NCBI RefSeq assembly: GCF_947502065.1
Contig: NZ_CANMYE010000011.1
Coordinates: 1 to 64,000, forward strand
Source: an uncultured Pseudoteredinibacter sp.
GTDB lineage: Bacteria; Pseudomonadota; Gammaproteobacteria; Pseudomonadales; Cellvibrionaceae
DNA length: 64,000 bases
Direction: 5' to 3'
Part shown: piece after piece, positions 27,218 through 36,542 of the stretch
Layout: each line of letters starts with the position of its first letter
Numbering within the stretch: the first letter of the stretch is position 1
Position numbers and translations under genes: made by a program
The notes under the pieces: generated by a model
What the model was told of the DNA's origin: nothing
Seen by the model: the letters and a program-made list of their open reading frames with translations, nothing else
The model's database searches: none

Positions 27218-27406
27218 GTTTTTAATCCTTATTGATAGGTTTTATCATCTTCGCCCAGTACTTAATAAGCAGAAATGACAAATTGTGGCTTTGTGTGCCG
27301 GGGCGGTAGAAAAGTCTTGAAGGAGGCGAAAGCGATCAAGCTGAGGCAGGAGGGCTAATTAATAGCTCGAAGAAGTCAGACCGACCCTTACTAGGCCGCA
27401 AAAACA

Positions 27407-27438
27407 AAAAAGCCAAGCTCCTAAAAGCTTGGCTTTTT
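27407..27438 (-). terminator. Rho-independent terminator of pckA
   Basis: A perfect 12 bp stem (AAAAAGCCAAGC with GCTTGGCTTTTT) closes an 8 nt loop immediately downstream of pckA. Confidence 0.88.
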
Positions 27439-27461
27439 AAACAACAAGATTTAAAGCGGGT

Positions 27462-29021
27462 TTAGCTAGCTTTTGGGCCAGCTGCTTCAATCTCTGCACT
27501 TACTTCAAACTTCTGAATGTTCTCAGCGAACAAACCAGCAAGCTTGCTAGCCGAAGCATCGTAAGCGTCTTTATCAGCCCAAGCTTCGCGAGGGTTCAAG
27601 TAAGACTTATCAACACCTGGAACTTCTACAGGAATTTCCATGTTCATGATGTCCATGTGCTCGGTGGCAACGCCTTCCAAAGAACCGTTCTGGATAGCGG
27701 CAACAACAGCGCGAGTCACAGGGATCGGGAAGCGAGAGCCAGTGCCATTCGCACCACCTGCACCACCAGTCCAACCAGTATTAACTAAGTACACTTTAGA
27801 ATCGAAATCTTCGATGCGCTTCATTAATAGCTCAGCGTATTCGCGAGCTGGGCGAGGCATAAAAGGAGCACCAAAACAGGTAGAGAATGCTGGGTGAATA
27901 CCGGCTTCTGCACCTAGCTCAGTAGAACCTACACGAGCCGTGTAACCCGATAGGAAATGGTATGCGGCAGCTTCTTTACTCAAGATAGAAACTGGAGGAA
28001 TCACACCAGAAACATCACAAGTTAGGAAGATAACATTCTTTGGCTCACCAGCACGGTTTTCTTCAACACGCATTTCAACGTGCTCAAGTGGGTATGAGCA
28101 ACGACCGTTTTCAGTCAAGCTGGTGTCACAGTAATCAGCAACACGCTTATCATCATGAACAACGTTTTCAACGATGGCACCGAAACGGATAGCATCCCAA
28201 ATAACTGGCTCGTTTTTCTGGCTTAGATCGATGGTCTTCGCGTAGCAACCACCTTCCATATTAAATACAGCGCCTTTCGCCCAACCGTGCTCGTCATCAC
28301 CAATCAAGTAACGCTCAGGGTCTGCAGATAGGGTCGTTTTACCAGTACCAGAAAGGCCGAAGAACAAACAAGTATCGCCATCTTTACCAACGTTGGCCGA
28401 GCAGTGCATTGGCATTACGTCTTTTTCAGGCAACAAGAAGTTTTGTACAGCGAACATAGACTTCTTCATTTCACCGGCGTACTTAGCGCCAGCTAAAAGA
28501 ACTTTGCGCTGAGCGAAATTTACGATTACCGCAACTTCAGAGTTGGTGCCATCGCGCTCAGGATCACATGCAAAGTTGGCCGCATGTAGAATGCGCCACT
28601 CTTCTTTGCCCTTAGGGTTGTAGTTGTCGGTGCGGATGAACATATTGCGACCGAACAAATTGTGCCAAGCAGTCTCAGTAGTCACTTTAACCGCTAGGTA
28701 GTGATCTGGATCTTCAGCCACATGTAGGTGTGATACAAAAGAATCAACGCCGGCCACATGCTCTTCAACGCGATCCCATAGGGCGTCGAACTTATCAGAA
28801 TCGAAAGGACGGTTTACCGCACCCCAATCGATGCTATCAGCTGTAGAAGGCTCTTCTACTGTGTAGCGGTCAGCGGGTGAACGGCCAGTACGCTCACCGG
28901 TTTCGGCAGTAAATGCGCCATTGGCAGCCAGCTTACCTTCACCGCGGGCCAAAGCCTGCTCAATCAGCTCTACTGAGCTTAGATCTGTGTAGACGGTTGG
29001 GGAATCGTCAATTTGTGTCAT
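27462..29021 (-). CDS. pckA: Phosphoenolpyruvate carboxykinase (ATP)
   Basis: The 519-residue protein is the ATP-dependent PEPCK that converts oxaloacetate and ATP to phosphoenolpyruvate, CO2 and ADP, the first committed step of gluconeogenesis. Visible signatures are TGRSPADRY, the kinase-1a loop GLSGTGKTTLSADP with GDDEHGW, and YTARVGSTE near the mobile lid. The start follows AGGACACATCC. The length fits the family. It lies next to hslO, as in many Pseudomonas relatives. Expression is expected on C4 acids and amino acids; no operator was recognised. Confidence 0.97.
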   Translation of the reverse strand: MTQIDDSPTVYTDLSSVELIEQALARGEGKLAANGAFTAETGERTGRSPADRYTVEEPSTADSIDWGAVNRPFDSDKFDALWDRVEEHVAGVDSFVSHLHVAEDPDHYLAVKVTTETAWHNLFGRNMFIRTDNYNPKGKEEWRILHAANFACDPERDGTNSEVAVIVNFAQRKVLLAGAKYAGEMKKSMFAVQNFLLPEKDVMPMHCSANVGKDGDTCLFFGLSGTGKTTLSADPERYLIGDDEHGWAKGAVFNMEGGCYAKTIDLSQKNEPVIWDAIRFGAIVENVVHDDKRVADYCDTSLTENGRCSYPLEHVEMRVEENRAGEPKNVIFLTCDVSGVIPPVSILSKEAAAYHFLSGYTARVGSTELGAEAGIHPAFSTCFGAPFMPRPAREYAELLMKRIEDFDSKVYLVNTGWTGGAGGANGTGSRFPIPVTRAVVAAIQNGSLEGVATEHMDIMNMEIPVEVPGVDKSYLNPREAWADKDAYDASASKLAGLFAENIQKFEVSAEIEAAGPKAS

Positions 29022-29334
29022 GGATGTGTCCTGTCAGCTATGGGCCTGCACCGCCGCACCTCAGCAAACACCGCCGAAGCACCAGAGGTATAGACATTTT
29101 TAATTAAAAATCTGTCTGCCCTGGATTACAAAAATTCAGGGTTCGGTAAATTTGGGGGCGCCATTATGCCAGAAAACCTATTGAGATTCGATCTTATCCT
29201 GGTACTTTTTTAGGTAGTATTTTTACAAGCTTTTTTAGACAACATTTTGCGCCAAAAGCCCGCCGGGCCTGCCCTTGCAGCAAGCCCTGCAATACATAGA
29301 AACCCCTAATACACGGCTCGGAGTCGAGCGTTAA
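29022..29334. other. Intergenic region between hslO and pckA
   Basis: 313 bp. It contains the pckA ribosome-binding site (just right of 29021) and, just downstream of hslO on the minus strand, a short GC hairpin (GCCC-GGC-GGGC followed by TTTT, near 29250-29262) that may be a weak hslO terminator. Nothing else is recognised. Confidence 0.5.
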
Positions 29335-30234
29335 TTAGTGAGCCTGATTGCCCTGCTCAGCGAAGATTTTGTCGACTTGCTGAGGGCCAAATTGATACTT
29401 CTTGCCACAGAAATGGCAATCCATAGTGATTAAGTCCTGCTCACTGAGAATCTCAGCAGCTTCGGCTTGCCCGATAGAGATAATGGTACTTACACAACGC
29501 TCTTCGGAGCAGCTGCACTGGAAGCGCACCTCTAGGGGGTCAAATAAGCGGACCTCCTCTTCATTGAAGAGACGGTAGAGAATGGTGTGCTGATCCAAGC
29601 TAAGCAACTCTTCATCCTTGATGGTTTCCGCCAAAGCCGTAATGGTTTGCCAGTGTTCAGCATTGCTTTGGGCATCGGCCAATTGCTGGGGAAGCTCTTG
29701 AATCATCAAGCCTGTCGCCCGCTGCTCATCGGCCGCCAACCAAAAACGCGTACCTAGCTGCTCAGATTGGGCGAAGTAATCTTCTAAACAAGCCGCGAGA
29801 TTACTCTTTGATAGGGGCACAATACCTTGATAGCGCTCACCTTTATCGGGCTGAATCAAGATGGCCAGCAAGCCATTATTGCCCAATAGCTGGGCTAGGC
29901 TGATTTCTTCCAGCGCCTCAATCGCAGCAGCATCATTTACTTGAACAGCCGCACGCAGCCCCTTTTGATAGCTGGCTTCAGCCATAATCATCGGCATCGT
30001 ACCTTCGCCACGAGCCTGCAAGGTTAGCAAACCTTCAAACTTTAGGGTGCCCGAAAGCAGTGCTACAGCCGCCATAAACTCACCGAGCAAACGCAAAACG
30101 GCCTCTGGAACCGCCTCTTCAGCAGCGGCATTATTAGCGCGCACCTGCTGGTAGGCCTCTTCCAAAGTAATAATCTCACCGCGGATATCGGTATTTTCAA
30201 AGATAAAGTGCTGAATAATGTCGCTGTTAGCCAT
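29335..30234 (-). CDS. hslO: Hsp33 redox-activated chaperone
   Basis: The 299-residue protein is Hsp33. It is a holdase chaperone in the cytoplasm, switched on when its zinc-binding cysteines are oxidised together with mild unfolding. The N-terminal core (about 1-230) begins with HFIFENTDIRGEIITL. The C-terminal redox switch has CSCSEERC and, 29-32 residues on, CHFC, giving the CxC and CxxC zinc ligands. It is adjacent to pckA and to the protease/hslR group, a conserved arrangement. Confidence 0.96.
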   Translation of the reverse strand: MANSDIIQHFIFENTDIRGEIITLEEAYQQVRANNAAAEEAVPEAVLRLLGEFMAAVALLSGTLKFEGLLTLQARGEGTMPMIMAEASYQKGLRAAVQVNDAAAIEALEEISLAQLLGNNGLLAILIQPDKGERYQGIVPLSKSNLAACLEDYFAQSEQLGTRFWLAADEQRATGLMIQELPQQLADAQSNAEHWQTITALAETIKDEELLSLDQHTILYRLFNEEEVRLFDPLEVRFQCSCSEERCVSTIISIGQAEAAEILSEQDLITMDCHFCGKKYQFGPQQVDKIFAEQGNQAH

Positions 30235-30308
30235 GACGCTGTAATCTCAAAATCTAGAATGCCCTATTATGGGGACTAAATTTCCAGCATCAAGGGCTAC
30301 TAATCAGG

Positions 30309-30731
30309 CTATTTGCACAGGCGATCAACTCGCGCCTGAGCCTGGGCTTGCATCTTCTTACGATCGGCCTCGGAAGTTTTTTGACCGCCATCGCCATAGC
30401 GAAAGTAAGACCGTCCACGTACACGAGATAGATAGCGACGAGCTTGGGAGCAAGCCTGCTGGCGCTGTTTTACTTGGTTCTGCAACTGTTGCTGCTTTTT
30501 CTGTTGATCTTGTAGACGTTGCTGGCGAATAACATCAAGCGCCTGCAATTTTTCGTGGCTGCTATCGACATTAGTACTGGGCAGTTTTGCACTGATATCT
30601 TCAGCAGATTGCCCTTTCGGTTTAACATCGCTGTAGTGAGTATTACCCTCACTATCTACCCACTTGTAGAGCTGGGCATTGCTTTCAAGCGCAGCCAACG
30701 ACAAACACAAGGCAACAATAATTCGAAGCAT
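30309..30731 (-). CDS. DUF4124 domain protein, exported
   Basis: The 140-residue product has a signal peptide (about 1-19, ending ESNAQ) followed by the DUF4124 signature LYKWVDSEGNTHYSDVKP. The rest is a Gln/Arg-rich coiled coil (about 60-110) and a basic tail. It is predicted periplasmic. DUF4124 is common in gammaproteobacteria and has no defined role. It sits just after the hairpin that ends the Deg-like protease gene, so expression may depend on readthrough or on its own promoter. Confidence 0.8.
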   Translation of the reverse strand: MLRIIVALCLSLAALESNAQLYKWVDSEGNTHYSDVKPKGQSAEDISAKLPSTNVDSSHEKLQALDVIRQQRLQDQQKKQQQLQNQVKQRQQACSQARRYLSRVRGRSYFRYGDGGQKTSEADRKKMQAQAQARVDRLCK

Positions 30732-30747
30732 AGTTAATCCCTAAGCA

Positions 30748-30784
30748 CAAAAACAGCAGAGCAATTATTGCTCTGCTGTTTTTG
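30748..30784 (-). terminator. Perfect 17 bp hairpin containing a stop codon in its loop
   Basis: Arms 30748-30764 and 30768-30784 are perfectly complementary. The 3 nt loop (30765-30767) is the TAA stop codon of the Deg-like protease, whose last five codons form one arm. A T tract follows on the minus strand. It separates the protease from the DUF4124 gene. Confidence 0.8.
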
Positions 30785-32279
30785 GCTCAAGATCCATTGA
30801 AAAAGCCATAGGCACCCGATAACGAGCCAAGATATCGTCCAAGCTAGCTTCAGAGTTCTGCTTATTCAAAACAATTTGATAACCATCGCTATCTGCTAGG
30901 GTTAAATACTCTTGCTGATTGCCGCGCACCTGCTCAACAAAGCTGGCAAAGTCTTTAATTGGCTGACCATTGACTGATTCGATAATCCAGTTTTTCCAAT
31001 CATGAAAACCAAGATTAACATCGGCAGGCAAAACTTTAAGGGCAACGACTAGTTCGGTTTTTTCAGGTGAGCGCCACTGACCGCGAGCACTTAAGAAATC
31101 GATAGGTGCCTTGCTGTGCCAGCTACTGCCCCAGCGCTTAATCAAATTCATATTCAGCGGTACAAATACCACGCCACCGTAAATAAAGTAAGAAGGTTGC
31201 GCACCAAAGCGTTCAGCCAGCACTAAGCTATAGTTTCTTCTCGAAGGCGCGGCTTTCAATTTGACAGTTTGAGTTTTGCCATCGCGACTGATTTTAAGCT
31301 TGATGGTATCGCCAACATGGTGCTGATCTAAAGCATACTTAAAATTGGTGCGCTGATTTTTACGAAACTCGATGGAGCGATCTTCTGCTACGTCATAACC
31401 ATCAATAGCCAAAATCACATCGCCAGGAAATAACTTGCCTTCAGAGACACTGCCCTCAAATACTTTAACAATCAGAGCACCATTTTGCCCTTCTGTTAGC
31501 TTATGGGCGCCGCGCAGAGCCGGGCTTTCTAGGCTCTGAGTGCGCAAACCTAGATTTACAAAACCATTATGCTCCGAATCATCAGCATCTTTTAAAATAT
31601 GACGAATCACTGATGGTGGCACGAAATAGCCTAGATTTTCTGCACGGGCGCCAGTATTAGCCTGCATTACCACCCCCACAATTTTATCGCCAGCGATAAC
31701 CGGGCCACCAGAGTTACCCGGGTTGATGGCCGCATCGATTTGGCCGGCCAATAGATAACCGCCAGCGTGGGCATAAAACTGATGCTCAACACGTGATAAG
31801 ACACCCTGGGTAATACTTAATGTATTACCGCCAAAGGGATAACCAAAAACAGATACTGTTTCTAAAGGCTCAGGTAACTTGCCAACTTTTAATGGTGTAA
31901 TGCCATCAAAAAAGCTTTCATCTTCCACCTTAAGTATCGCCAAGTCAGCCGCATGAGATACAAAATCAACACGAGCCAAATATTTTTTTGGCTGGCCATT
32001 TTTTTGCACCTGAAGATAGCTGGCATCGGCGATCACATGGGCGTTGGTTAAAATTCGCTTGCCCGCAATAACCGCACCAGAACCACTGCTTTGTTGAGAA
32101 TTGAGTAGGCGCCAAGGCGTAAAATAATCAGGGGGTGTTAAAGTGCTATAAATTTTTATAACCGCGTTTTTTACCTTTTGAGAATCTTTGCTAAGAGCAG
32201 CTTGCGCATTAGCGGCAAGGCCCAGCACACAAAAAGAAACGATCACCATTAATACACGGCGAGAAAACATAAGTATCAT
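30765..32279 (-). CDS. Exported trypsin-like serine protease with PDZ domain
   Basis: The 504-residue product has a signal peptide (about 1-27) and a chymotrypsin-fold protease domain with His81 (TNAHV), Asp112 (HAADLAIL) and Ser190 (GNSGGPV), so the triad is complete. One PDZ domain follows (about 235-325, GDVILAIDGYDV), and a C-terminal degenerate second PDZ (NWIIESVNGQPIKDF) is likely. This is the DegP/HtrA-like architecture, expected in envelope protein quality control. The ATG at 32270 is an alternative start. Its stop lies inside a terminator loop. Confidence 0.88.
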   Translation of the reverse strand: MILMFSRRVLMVIVSFCVLGLAANAQAALSKDSQKVKNAVIKIYSTLTPPDYFTPWRLLNSQQSSGSGAVIAGKRILTNAHVIADASYLQVQKNGQPKKYLARVDFVSHAADLAILKVEDESFFDGITPLKVGKLPEPLETVSVFGYPFGGNTLSITQGVLSRVEHQFYAHAGGYLLAGQIDAAINPGNSGGPVIAGDKIVGVVMQANTGARAENLGYFVPPSVIRHILKDADDSEHNGFVNLGLRTQSLESPALRGAHKLTEGQNGALIVKVFEGSVSEGKLFPGDVILAIDGYDVAEDRSIEFRKNQRTNFKYALDQHHVGDTIKLKISRDGKTQTVKLKAAPSRRNYSLVLAERFGAQPSYFIYGGVVFVPLNMNLIKRWGSSWHSKAPIDFLSARGQWRSPEKTELVVALKVLPADVNLGFHDWKNWIIESVNGQPIKDFASFVEQVRGNQQEYLTLADSDGYQIVLNKQNSEASLDDILARYRVPMAFSMDLEPKTAEQ

Positions 32280-32313
32280 CCAATTTACCTATTTTAATAA
32301 TTCGCTTGCTACC

Positions 32314-32700
32314 CTAAGAATAATCTTGTTCGCGAAAGCGATGAATTTGACGGCGTTGCTTTTTCGTTGGTCGGTTTTCGGGGCTAAGATCTATACCTCG
32401 CAGGGCTTTACGCTTAGCGGCTTCTGCTTCACGCTTTGCAATGCTCTCGGCGGTCTCTTGATATAACTGCTGAGCTACTGGCGCCGGCCCTCTTTTATCT
32501 GACAAGGCCAAAACCTCTACATCTTTTTCATCCCAGCCCTTACGAATCGTTAGAATTTGCCCAACTAGAATTTCTTTGCTGGCTTTAACCCGCTGCCCAT
32601 CCGCGTGGATCTTGCCACCGTCGATCGCAGTTTTAGCTAAGCTTCGGGTTTTAAAAAATCGTGCCGCCCAAAGCCATTTATCTACTCGTACTTTTTCCAA
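32314..32700 (-). CDS. hslR: Heat-shock RNA-binding protein Hsp15
   Basis: The 128-residue protein carries an N-terminal S4 RNA-binding domain (VRVDKWLWAARFFKTRSLA, GKIHADGQRVKAS) and a basic helical tail, as in Hsp15. Hsp15 binds 50S subunits that carry a stalled nascent chain and helps recycle them. It is followed by yrfG in the usual order, 8 bp apart, so the two are likely co-transcribed. Confidence 0.95.
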   Translation of the reverse strand: MEKVRVDKWLWAARFFKTRSLAKTAIDGGKIHADGQRVKASKEILVGQILTIRKGWDEKDVEVLALSDKRGPAPVAQQLYQETAESIAKREAEAAKRKALRGIDLSPENRPTKKQRRQIHRFREQDYS

Positions 32701-32708
32701 AATATCCT

Positions 32709-33386
32709 CTACAGCTTTGGCATAATTTCATCGAAGTGATCGATAGCTGGATAGGCATCAATACGACGCTCTTGTTGGCTATCGGGCTGATGAATACACA
32801 GCAAGTGTTTTATGCCATAGGTCGCCGCCGACTCTAGGATACTCACAGTATCGTCAATAAATAGAGTGCGTTTGGGGTCAAATTGTTCCTGCTCTTGCAA
32901 ACAATGCCAAAAGGCCTGCTGCTCTTTTGGCTGGCGATACTCATGGGATGAGATCACCACATCCAACCATTGATCAATGGCGGTAATATCCAATTTGAGC
33001 GATAAACTCTGTGGGTGCGCATTGGTAATCAACACCAGCTTTTTATTTAAAGCACGCAAACGCTGCAAAAATTCAATGGCATAAGGGCGCATGGCAATAC
33101 GCTCTTGCACCTCTTCTTTTAGGGCGCGAATATCAAGATCTAGCGCCTCTGACCAATGCTCTAAGCAGTACCATTCCAGCTTGCCACGGTAGGTTTCAAA
33201 CATACCGTGTAGCTTTTCTTGGGCGGCCTCCATAGTTACACCATGGGTGTCCACATAGCGTCGCGGCAAATGCTGCAGCCAGAAATAATTATCGAAATGC
33301 AGATCTAACAAGGTACCATCCATATCCAATAGCACGGTATCGATCTGCTCCCAGTCCACTTGGGCTTGGGGTGAATTAGACGTCAT
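32709..33386 (-). CDS. yrfG: HAD-family GMP/IMP nucleotidase
   Basis: The 225-residue HAD-IA hydrolase has motif I DMDGTLLDL, motif II (VLITNAHP), and motif IV with LFIDDTVSIL. It matches YrfG, a nucleotidase that dephosphorylates purine monophosphates in E. coli. The cap region carries the HFDNYFWLQHLPRRY stretch typical of YrfG. It is grouped with hslR and divergent from cysQ, as in Pseudomonas, where nudE often intervenes; nudE is absent here. Confidence 0.9.
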   Translation of the reverse strand: MTSNSPQAQVDWEQIDTVLLDMDGTLLDLHFDNYFWLQHLPRRYVDTHGVTMEAAQEKLHGMFETYRGKLEWYCLEHWSEALDLDIRALKEEVQERIAMRPYAIEFLQRLRALNKKLVLITNAHPQSLSLKLDITAIDQWLDVVISSHEYRQPKEQQAFWHCLQEQEQFDPKRTLFIDDTVSILESAATYGIKHLLCIHQPDSQQERRIDAYPAIDHFDEIMPKL

Positions 33387-33482
33387 AATTTGTTTTACTC
33401 AATATCACAGCGGCAAGGCGCCAGCAGGAATAAGAATCCCTGGGCGCAAGGCGGCTAAGATTAACACAAAATAAGGAAGGCC

Positions 33483-34346
33483 ATGAGCTCCCTCCCCCCC
33501 AGTTTGCAGCGAGCAGATCTAAATCAACGACTAGTCGATATCGGCCTCGAAGCCGGCCAAGCGATTTTGGAAATTTACTACCAACAGGGCGAAATTGAGA
33601 TAAACCACAAAGGTGATGATTCTCCTGTTACCCAAGCTGACCTAGCTGCCCATAAAGTAATTTGTGCCGCTTTGGCTGAATTTAGCCCCGAAATACCGGT
33701 TTTATCGGAAGAATCGTCCATGCCCAGCTTTACCGAGCGACAATCCTGGGAATATTACTGGCTAATTGACCCTTTGGACGGCACCAAGGAATTTATCAAC
33801 AGAAATGACGAATTCACGGTTAATATCGCCCTAATCTATGAAAATAAGCCTATTTTCGGCCTAGTTCACAGCCCAGTTTTAAAACTAAGCTATATCGGCA
33901 ACCTGCTAGAAGATCGCAGCGAGGCCATTAAATACAGCAACGATGGCAGCACAATTACCGAACAAACGACCATAAGCACTAAAGCGCAGGCCTTGCAGCA
34001 GGACTTAATTATCGTGGGTAGCCGCCGACACGGAGCCGCTGAAATTGATGCATTAATAGGCCAATTGGAAAACAGCTTTAGCCAATGCCATTTAGAACCC
34101 ATGGGTAGCTCTTTAAAACTGTGCTTGATCGCCGAGGGCAAAGCCCAGTTATACCCGCGCCTAGCACCTACCTGCGAGTGGGATACAGCAGCGGCCCACG
34201 CTGTAGTTTCAGCAGCAGGCGGCAAGGTACTTAACCCAGAATTTAGCGATTTGCGCTACAACCATAAAGAATCCCTGTTGAACCCAAACTTTTATGTGGT
34301 TGGGGATCCAAGCTTGGATTGGGCCGAGTTATTAGATCCTAGTTAG
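33483..34346 (+). CDS. cysQ: 3'(2'),5'-bisphosphate nucleotidase CysQ
   Basis: The 287-residue protein is an inositol-monophosphatase-fold phosphatase. It shows the metal motifs EES, then DPLDGTKEF, and WDTAAAHAV near the C-terminus. CysQ hydrolyses 3'-phosphoadenosine 5'-phosphate, clearing the by-product of sulfate assimilation. AAGGAAGG precedes the ATG. It is divergent from yrfG and 87 bp upstream of the DUF885 gene. Confidence 0.95.
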   Translation: MSSLPPSLQRADLNQRLVDIGLEAGQAILEIYYQQGEIEINHKGDDSPVTQADLAAHKVICAALAEFSPEIPVLSEESSMPSFTERQSWEYYWLIDPLDGTKEFINRNDEFTVNIALIYENKPIFGLVHSPVLKLSYIGNLLEDRSEAIKYSNDGSTITEQTTISTKAQALQQDLIIVGSRRHGAAEIDALIGQLENSFSQCHLEPMGSSLKLCLIAEGKAQLYPRLAPTCEWDTAAAHAVVSAAGGKVLNPEFSDLRYNHKESLLNPNFYVVGDPSLDWAELLDPS

Positions 34347-34432
34347 CCTACAAGAATACCGCCGTAATTGAGCCTCATCGAGGCTCGTCCGTTAATTTAC
34401 TACAAAACACACAAACCACAGCGAGTAGAAGC

Positions 34433-36319
34433 ATGAAACGCACCCCTATCGCCCTAGCCCTAACAGCCGCTATTGCCCTTAGCGCCTGCGGCAACAAAGA
34501 AGAAGCCAAAGCCCCATCATCCGCGCCTGCTGCCGCAACAGTAGAACAAGCAGCCGCTGAAGTCGCAGCCCCCAAAGGCCTAGGCAGCCAGCTGAATGAA
34601 GCCACTACGGCATTGTTTAAAGCTCGTCCACAGTTTGCGACACAAGTCGGTCTAGACGAAAAGACGGCTGGTGGTGCTTACTTAAGCCGCATGGAAGACT
34701 ACTCTTTGGAATCTGAAAGTGCGCTTCGCTCTACCATGGCCGCTGCCGCCAAAGCCATTAGCGAATTGAATGTTGCCAATGAAGGCCTAAACCTAGACAA
34801 CCAGCGTGTTGGTGCAAACCTTTTAAACTACTTCGCTGGCGTTGAAGGCTTCGAGCAAGGTTATATTGATACTTGGATGGGCCACACTCCATTTATCGTT
34901 AATCAGATTAATGGCCCCTTAATTGATGGCCCTGCCACTTTGCAAAACGCGCAGCAAATAAAAAGCAAAGAAGATGCTGAACTTTATTTGCAACGCCTAG
35001 TAGCCTTTGAAGCCTACATCGACAACATCAACAAAAAACTAATCAGCGATTCTGAAACTGATTGGGTAATGCCAAAAGCTTTGGTTAAAAGTACGCTAAA
35101 TTTTGTAGACGGCTATAGCGCAATTCCTGCGGCTGAGCACACCTTGGTAACCAGCCTAAAGAGCAAGCTAGATAAAATTGAAGGCTTTGCTGATGAAGAC
35201 AAACAGGCCGTACTTGCACAGGCCGCCGCCAATGTAGAAAAACACGTTTACCCAGGCTATCGCAAAGTTGCGGAAACTCTACGCAAATATGAAAGCAAAG
35301 CGCGTGATGCCTCAGGTATCTGGGCACAACCAAATGGCGATAAATTTTATCTAGCGATGGTGCAGCGTTTAGGCGATACCAGCATGACTCCAGCCGAAGT
35401 ACATGAAGTTGGCTTGGCGGAAGTCGCTCGCATTACCGCAGAGATGGATGAAATTTTAAAGGCGCAGGGTTATAGCGAAGGTTCTGTTGGTGAGCGCATG
35501 ATTGGCCTAACCGATGAAGCGCGCTTCCTTTATGAAGATTCCGATGCAGGTCGCCAGGAATTATTGAACGACCTTAATGGCATGATCGAGCACATTAACA
35601 AACGCATGCCCGAGCAGTTTGCCACCAAGCCTCCTTATGAGGTAGAAGTTCGCCGCATTCCAGAAGCCGTTGAAGACGGTGAAGCTGGCGGCCGTTACAC
35701 GGCACCAACTTTAGACGGCAGCGTTCCAGGAATTTACTGGATCAATTTACGCGACATGAAAGCGGTACCTAAGTTTGATCTTCGCACCCTAACTTATCAT
35801 GAAGCCAACCCAGGCCATCACTGGCAGATTGCATTGAACTTGGCACAAGACAGCTTGCCGCTATTGCGCCGTGTTGCCGCCTACAATGCCTATTCTGAAG
35901 GTTGGGCTTTGTACTCCGAGCGTGTAGTTTGGGAAATGGGTGAATATAAAGATGATCCATTTGGTGATCTTGGTCGCTTAAAAGCAGAGATCTTCCGCGC
36001 CGTTCGTTTGGTAGTTGATACCGGCATGCACTTTAAAAAGTGGAGCCGTGAAGAAGCTATCGAATATATGATGGCCAATACCGGCATGGGCGAAACCGAA
36101 ACCACCGCAGAAATTGAGCGCTACATGGCATGGCCAGGTCAGGCTCTTGGTTACAAGCTTGGTATGTTGAAGTTCCTAGAGTTACGTGAGATGGCTCAGG
36201 CAGAGTTAGGCGAGAAATTCGACATTAAAGAATTTCACGATGTAGCTTTGCTAAGTGGCGCAATGCCAATGCAGGTTGTTGAGATGAAAGTTAAAGATTG
36301 GGTCGCTTCTAAGAAGTAA
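34433..36319 (+). CDS. DUF885 family lipoprotein, putative metallopeptidase
   Basis: The 628-residue product has a lipoprotein signal with lipobox LSAC, so it should be anchored in the envelope. An Ala-rich linker follows. The body is DUF885, with the metallopeptidase-like motif YHEANPGHHWQ (about residue 456) and downstream EGWALYSERVVWEMG. Related proteins act as carboxypeptidase-like or gluzincin-type enzymes; the substrate is unproven. The stop lies 18 bp before a GGGGTCAGAACC palindrome; the 50 bp repeat overlaps the stop codon. Confidence 0.92.
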   Translation: MKRTPIALALTAAIALSACGNKEEAKAPSSAPAAATVEQAAAEVAAPKGLGSQLNEATTALFKARPQFATQVGLDEKTAGGAYLSRMEDYSLESESALRSTMAAAAKAISELNVANEGLNLDNQRVGANLLNYFAGVEGFEQGYIDTWMGHTPFIVNQINGPLIDGPATLQNAQQIKSKEDAELYLQRLVAFEAYIDNINKKLISDSETDWVMPKALVKSTLNFVDGYSAIPAAEHTLVTSLKSKLDKIEGFADEDKQAVLAQAAANVEKHVYPGYRKVAETLRKYESKARDASGIWAQPNGDKFYLAMVQRLGDTSMTPAEVHEVGLAEVARITAEMDEILKAQGYSEGSVGERMIGLTDEARFLYEDSDAGRQELLNDLNGMIEHINKRMPEQFATKPPYEVEVRRIPEAVEDGEAGGRYTAPTLDGSVPGIYWINLRDMKAVPKFDLRTLTYHEANPGHHWQIALNLAQDSLPLLRRVAAYNAYSEGWALYSERVVWEMGEYKDDPFGDLGRLKAEIFRAVRLVVDTGMHFKKWSREEAIEYMMANTGMGETETTAEIERYMAWPGQALGYKLGMLKFLELREMAQAELGEKFDIKEFHDVALLSGAMPMQVVEMKVKDWVASKK

Positions 36320-36365
36320 GCAGCTAAAGGTTGGAAAGGGGTCAGAACCTATGGGTTCTGACCCC
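36316..36365. repeat. 50 bp direct repeat with GGGGTCAGAACC palindrome, left copy
   Basis: This 50 bp segment recurs at 36861-36910 with one mismatch. Its right part (36338-36365) is a palindrome with 12 bp arms starting GGGGTCAGAACC and a TATG loop. It overlaps the stop codon of the DUF885 gene. Confidence 0.85.
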
Positions 36366-36466
36366 AGGTGCCTGCACAATCTTGAATTAATTTGCCTCAC
36401 TCTAGCGAAGCCCTTTCGCCCCCCTTAAAGCCAGTCGATTTTATTTATTATCTCGGCTCCGATATA

Positions 36467-36494
36467 GGGGTCAGAACCCACGGGTTCTGACCCC
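36467..36494. repeat. GGGGTCAGAACC palindrome
   Basis: 12 bp arms beginning GGGGTCAGAACC with a CACG loop, lying between the two copies of the 50 bp repeat and upstream of the small membrane gene. Confidence 0.85.
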
Positions 36495-36542
36495 GCTTTC
36501 TTTTTGCTATTCTAGAAATGCTAGTCAAACAAGGACGGAGTC

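Larger units (their letters stand above)
27003..27461. other. Regulatory region between pckA terminator and GTPase operon
   Basis: About 460 bp. From right to left it holds the pckA terminator (27407-27438), AT-rich sequence, an FNR-type palindrome (27204-27217) with a correctly spaced -10 candidate, and a leader of about 170 nt before the operon. No small gene or RNA is recognised. Confidence 0.55.

Noticed and set aside
29250..29300. GC hairpins as an hslO terminator
   Set aside because: Short stem and weak T tract; noted only in the intergenic entry.
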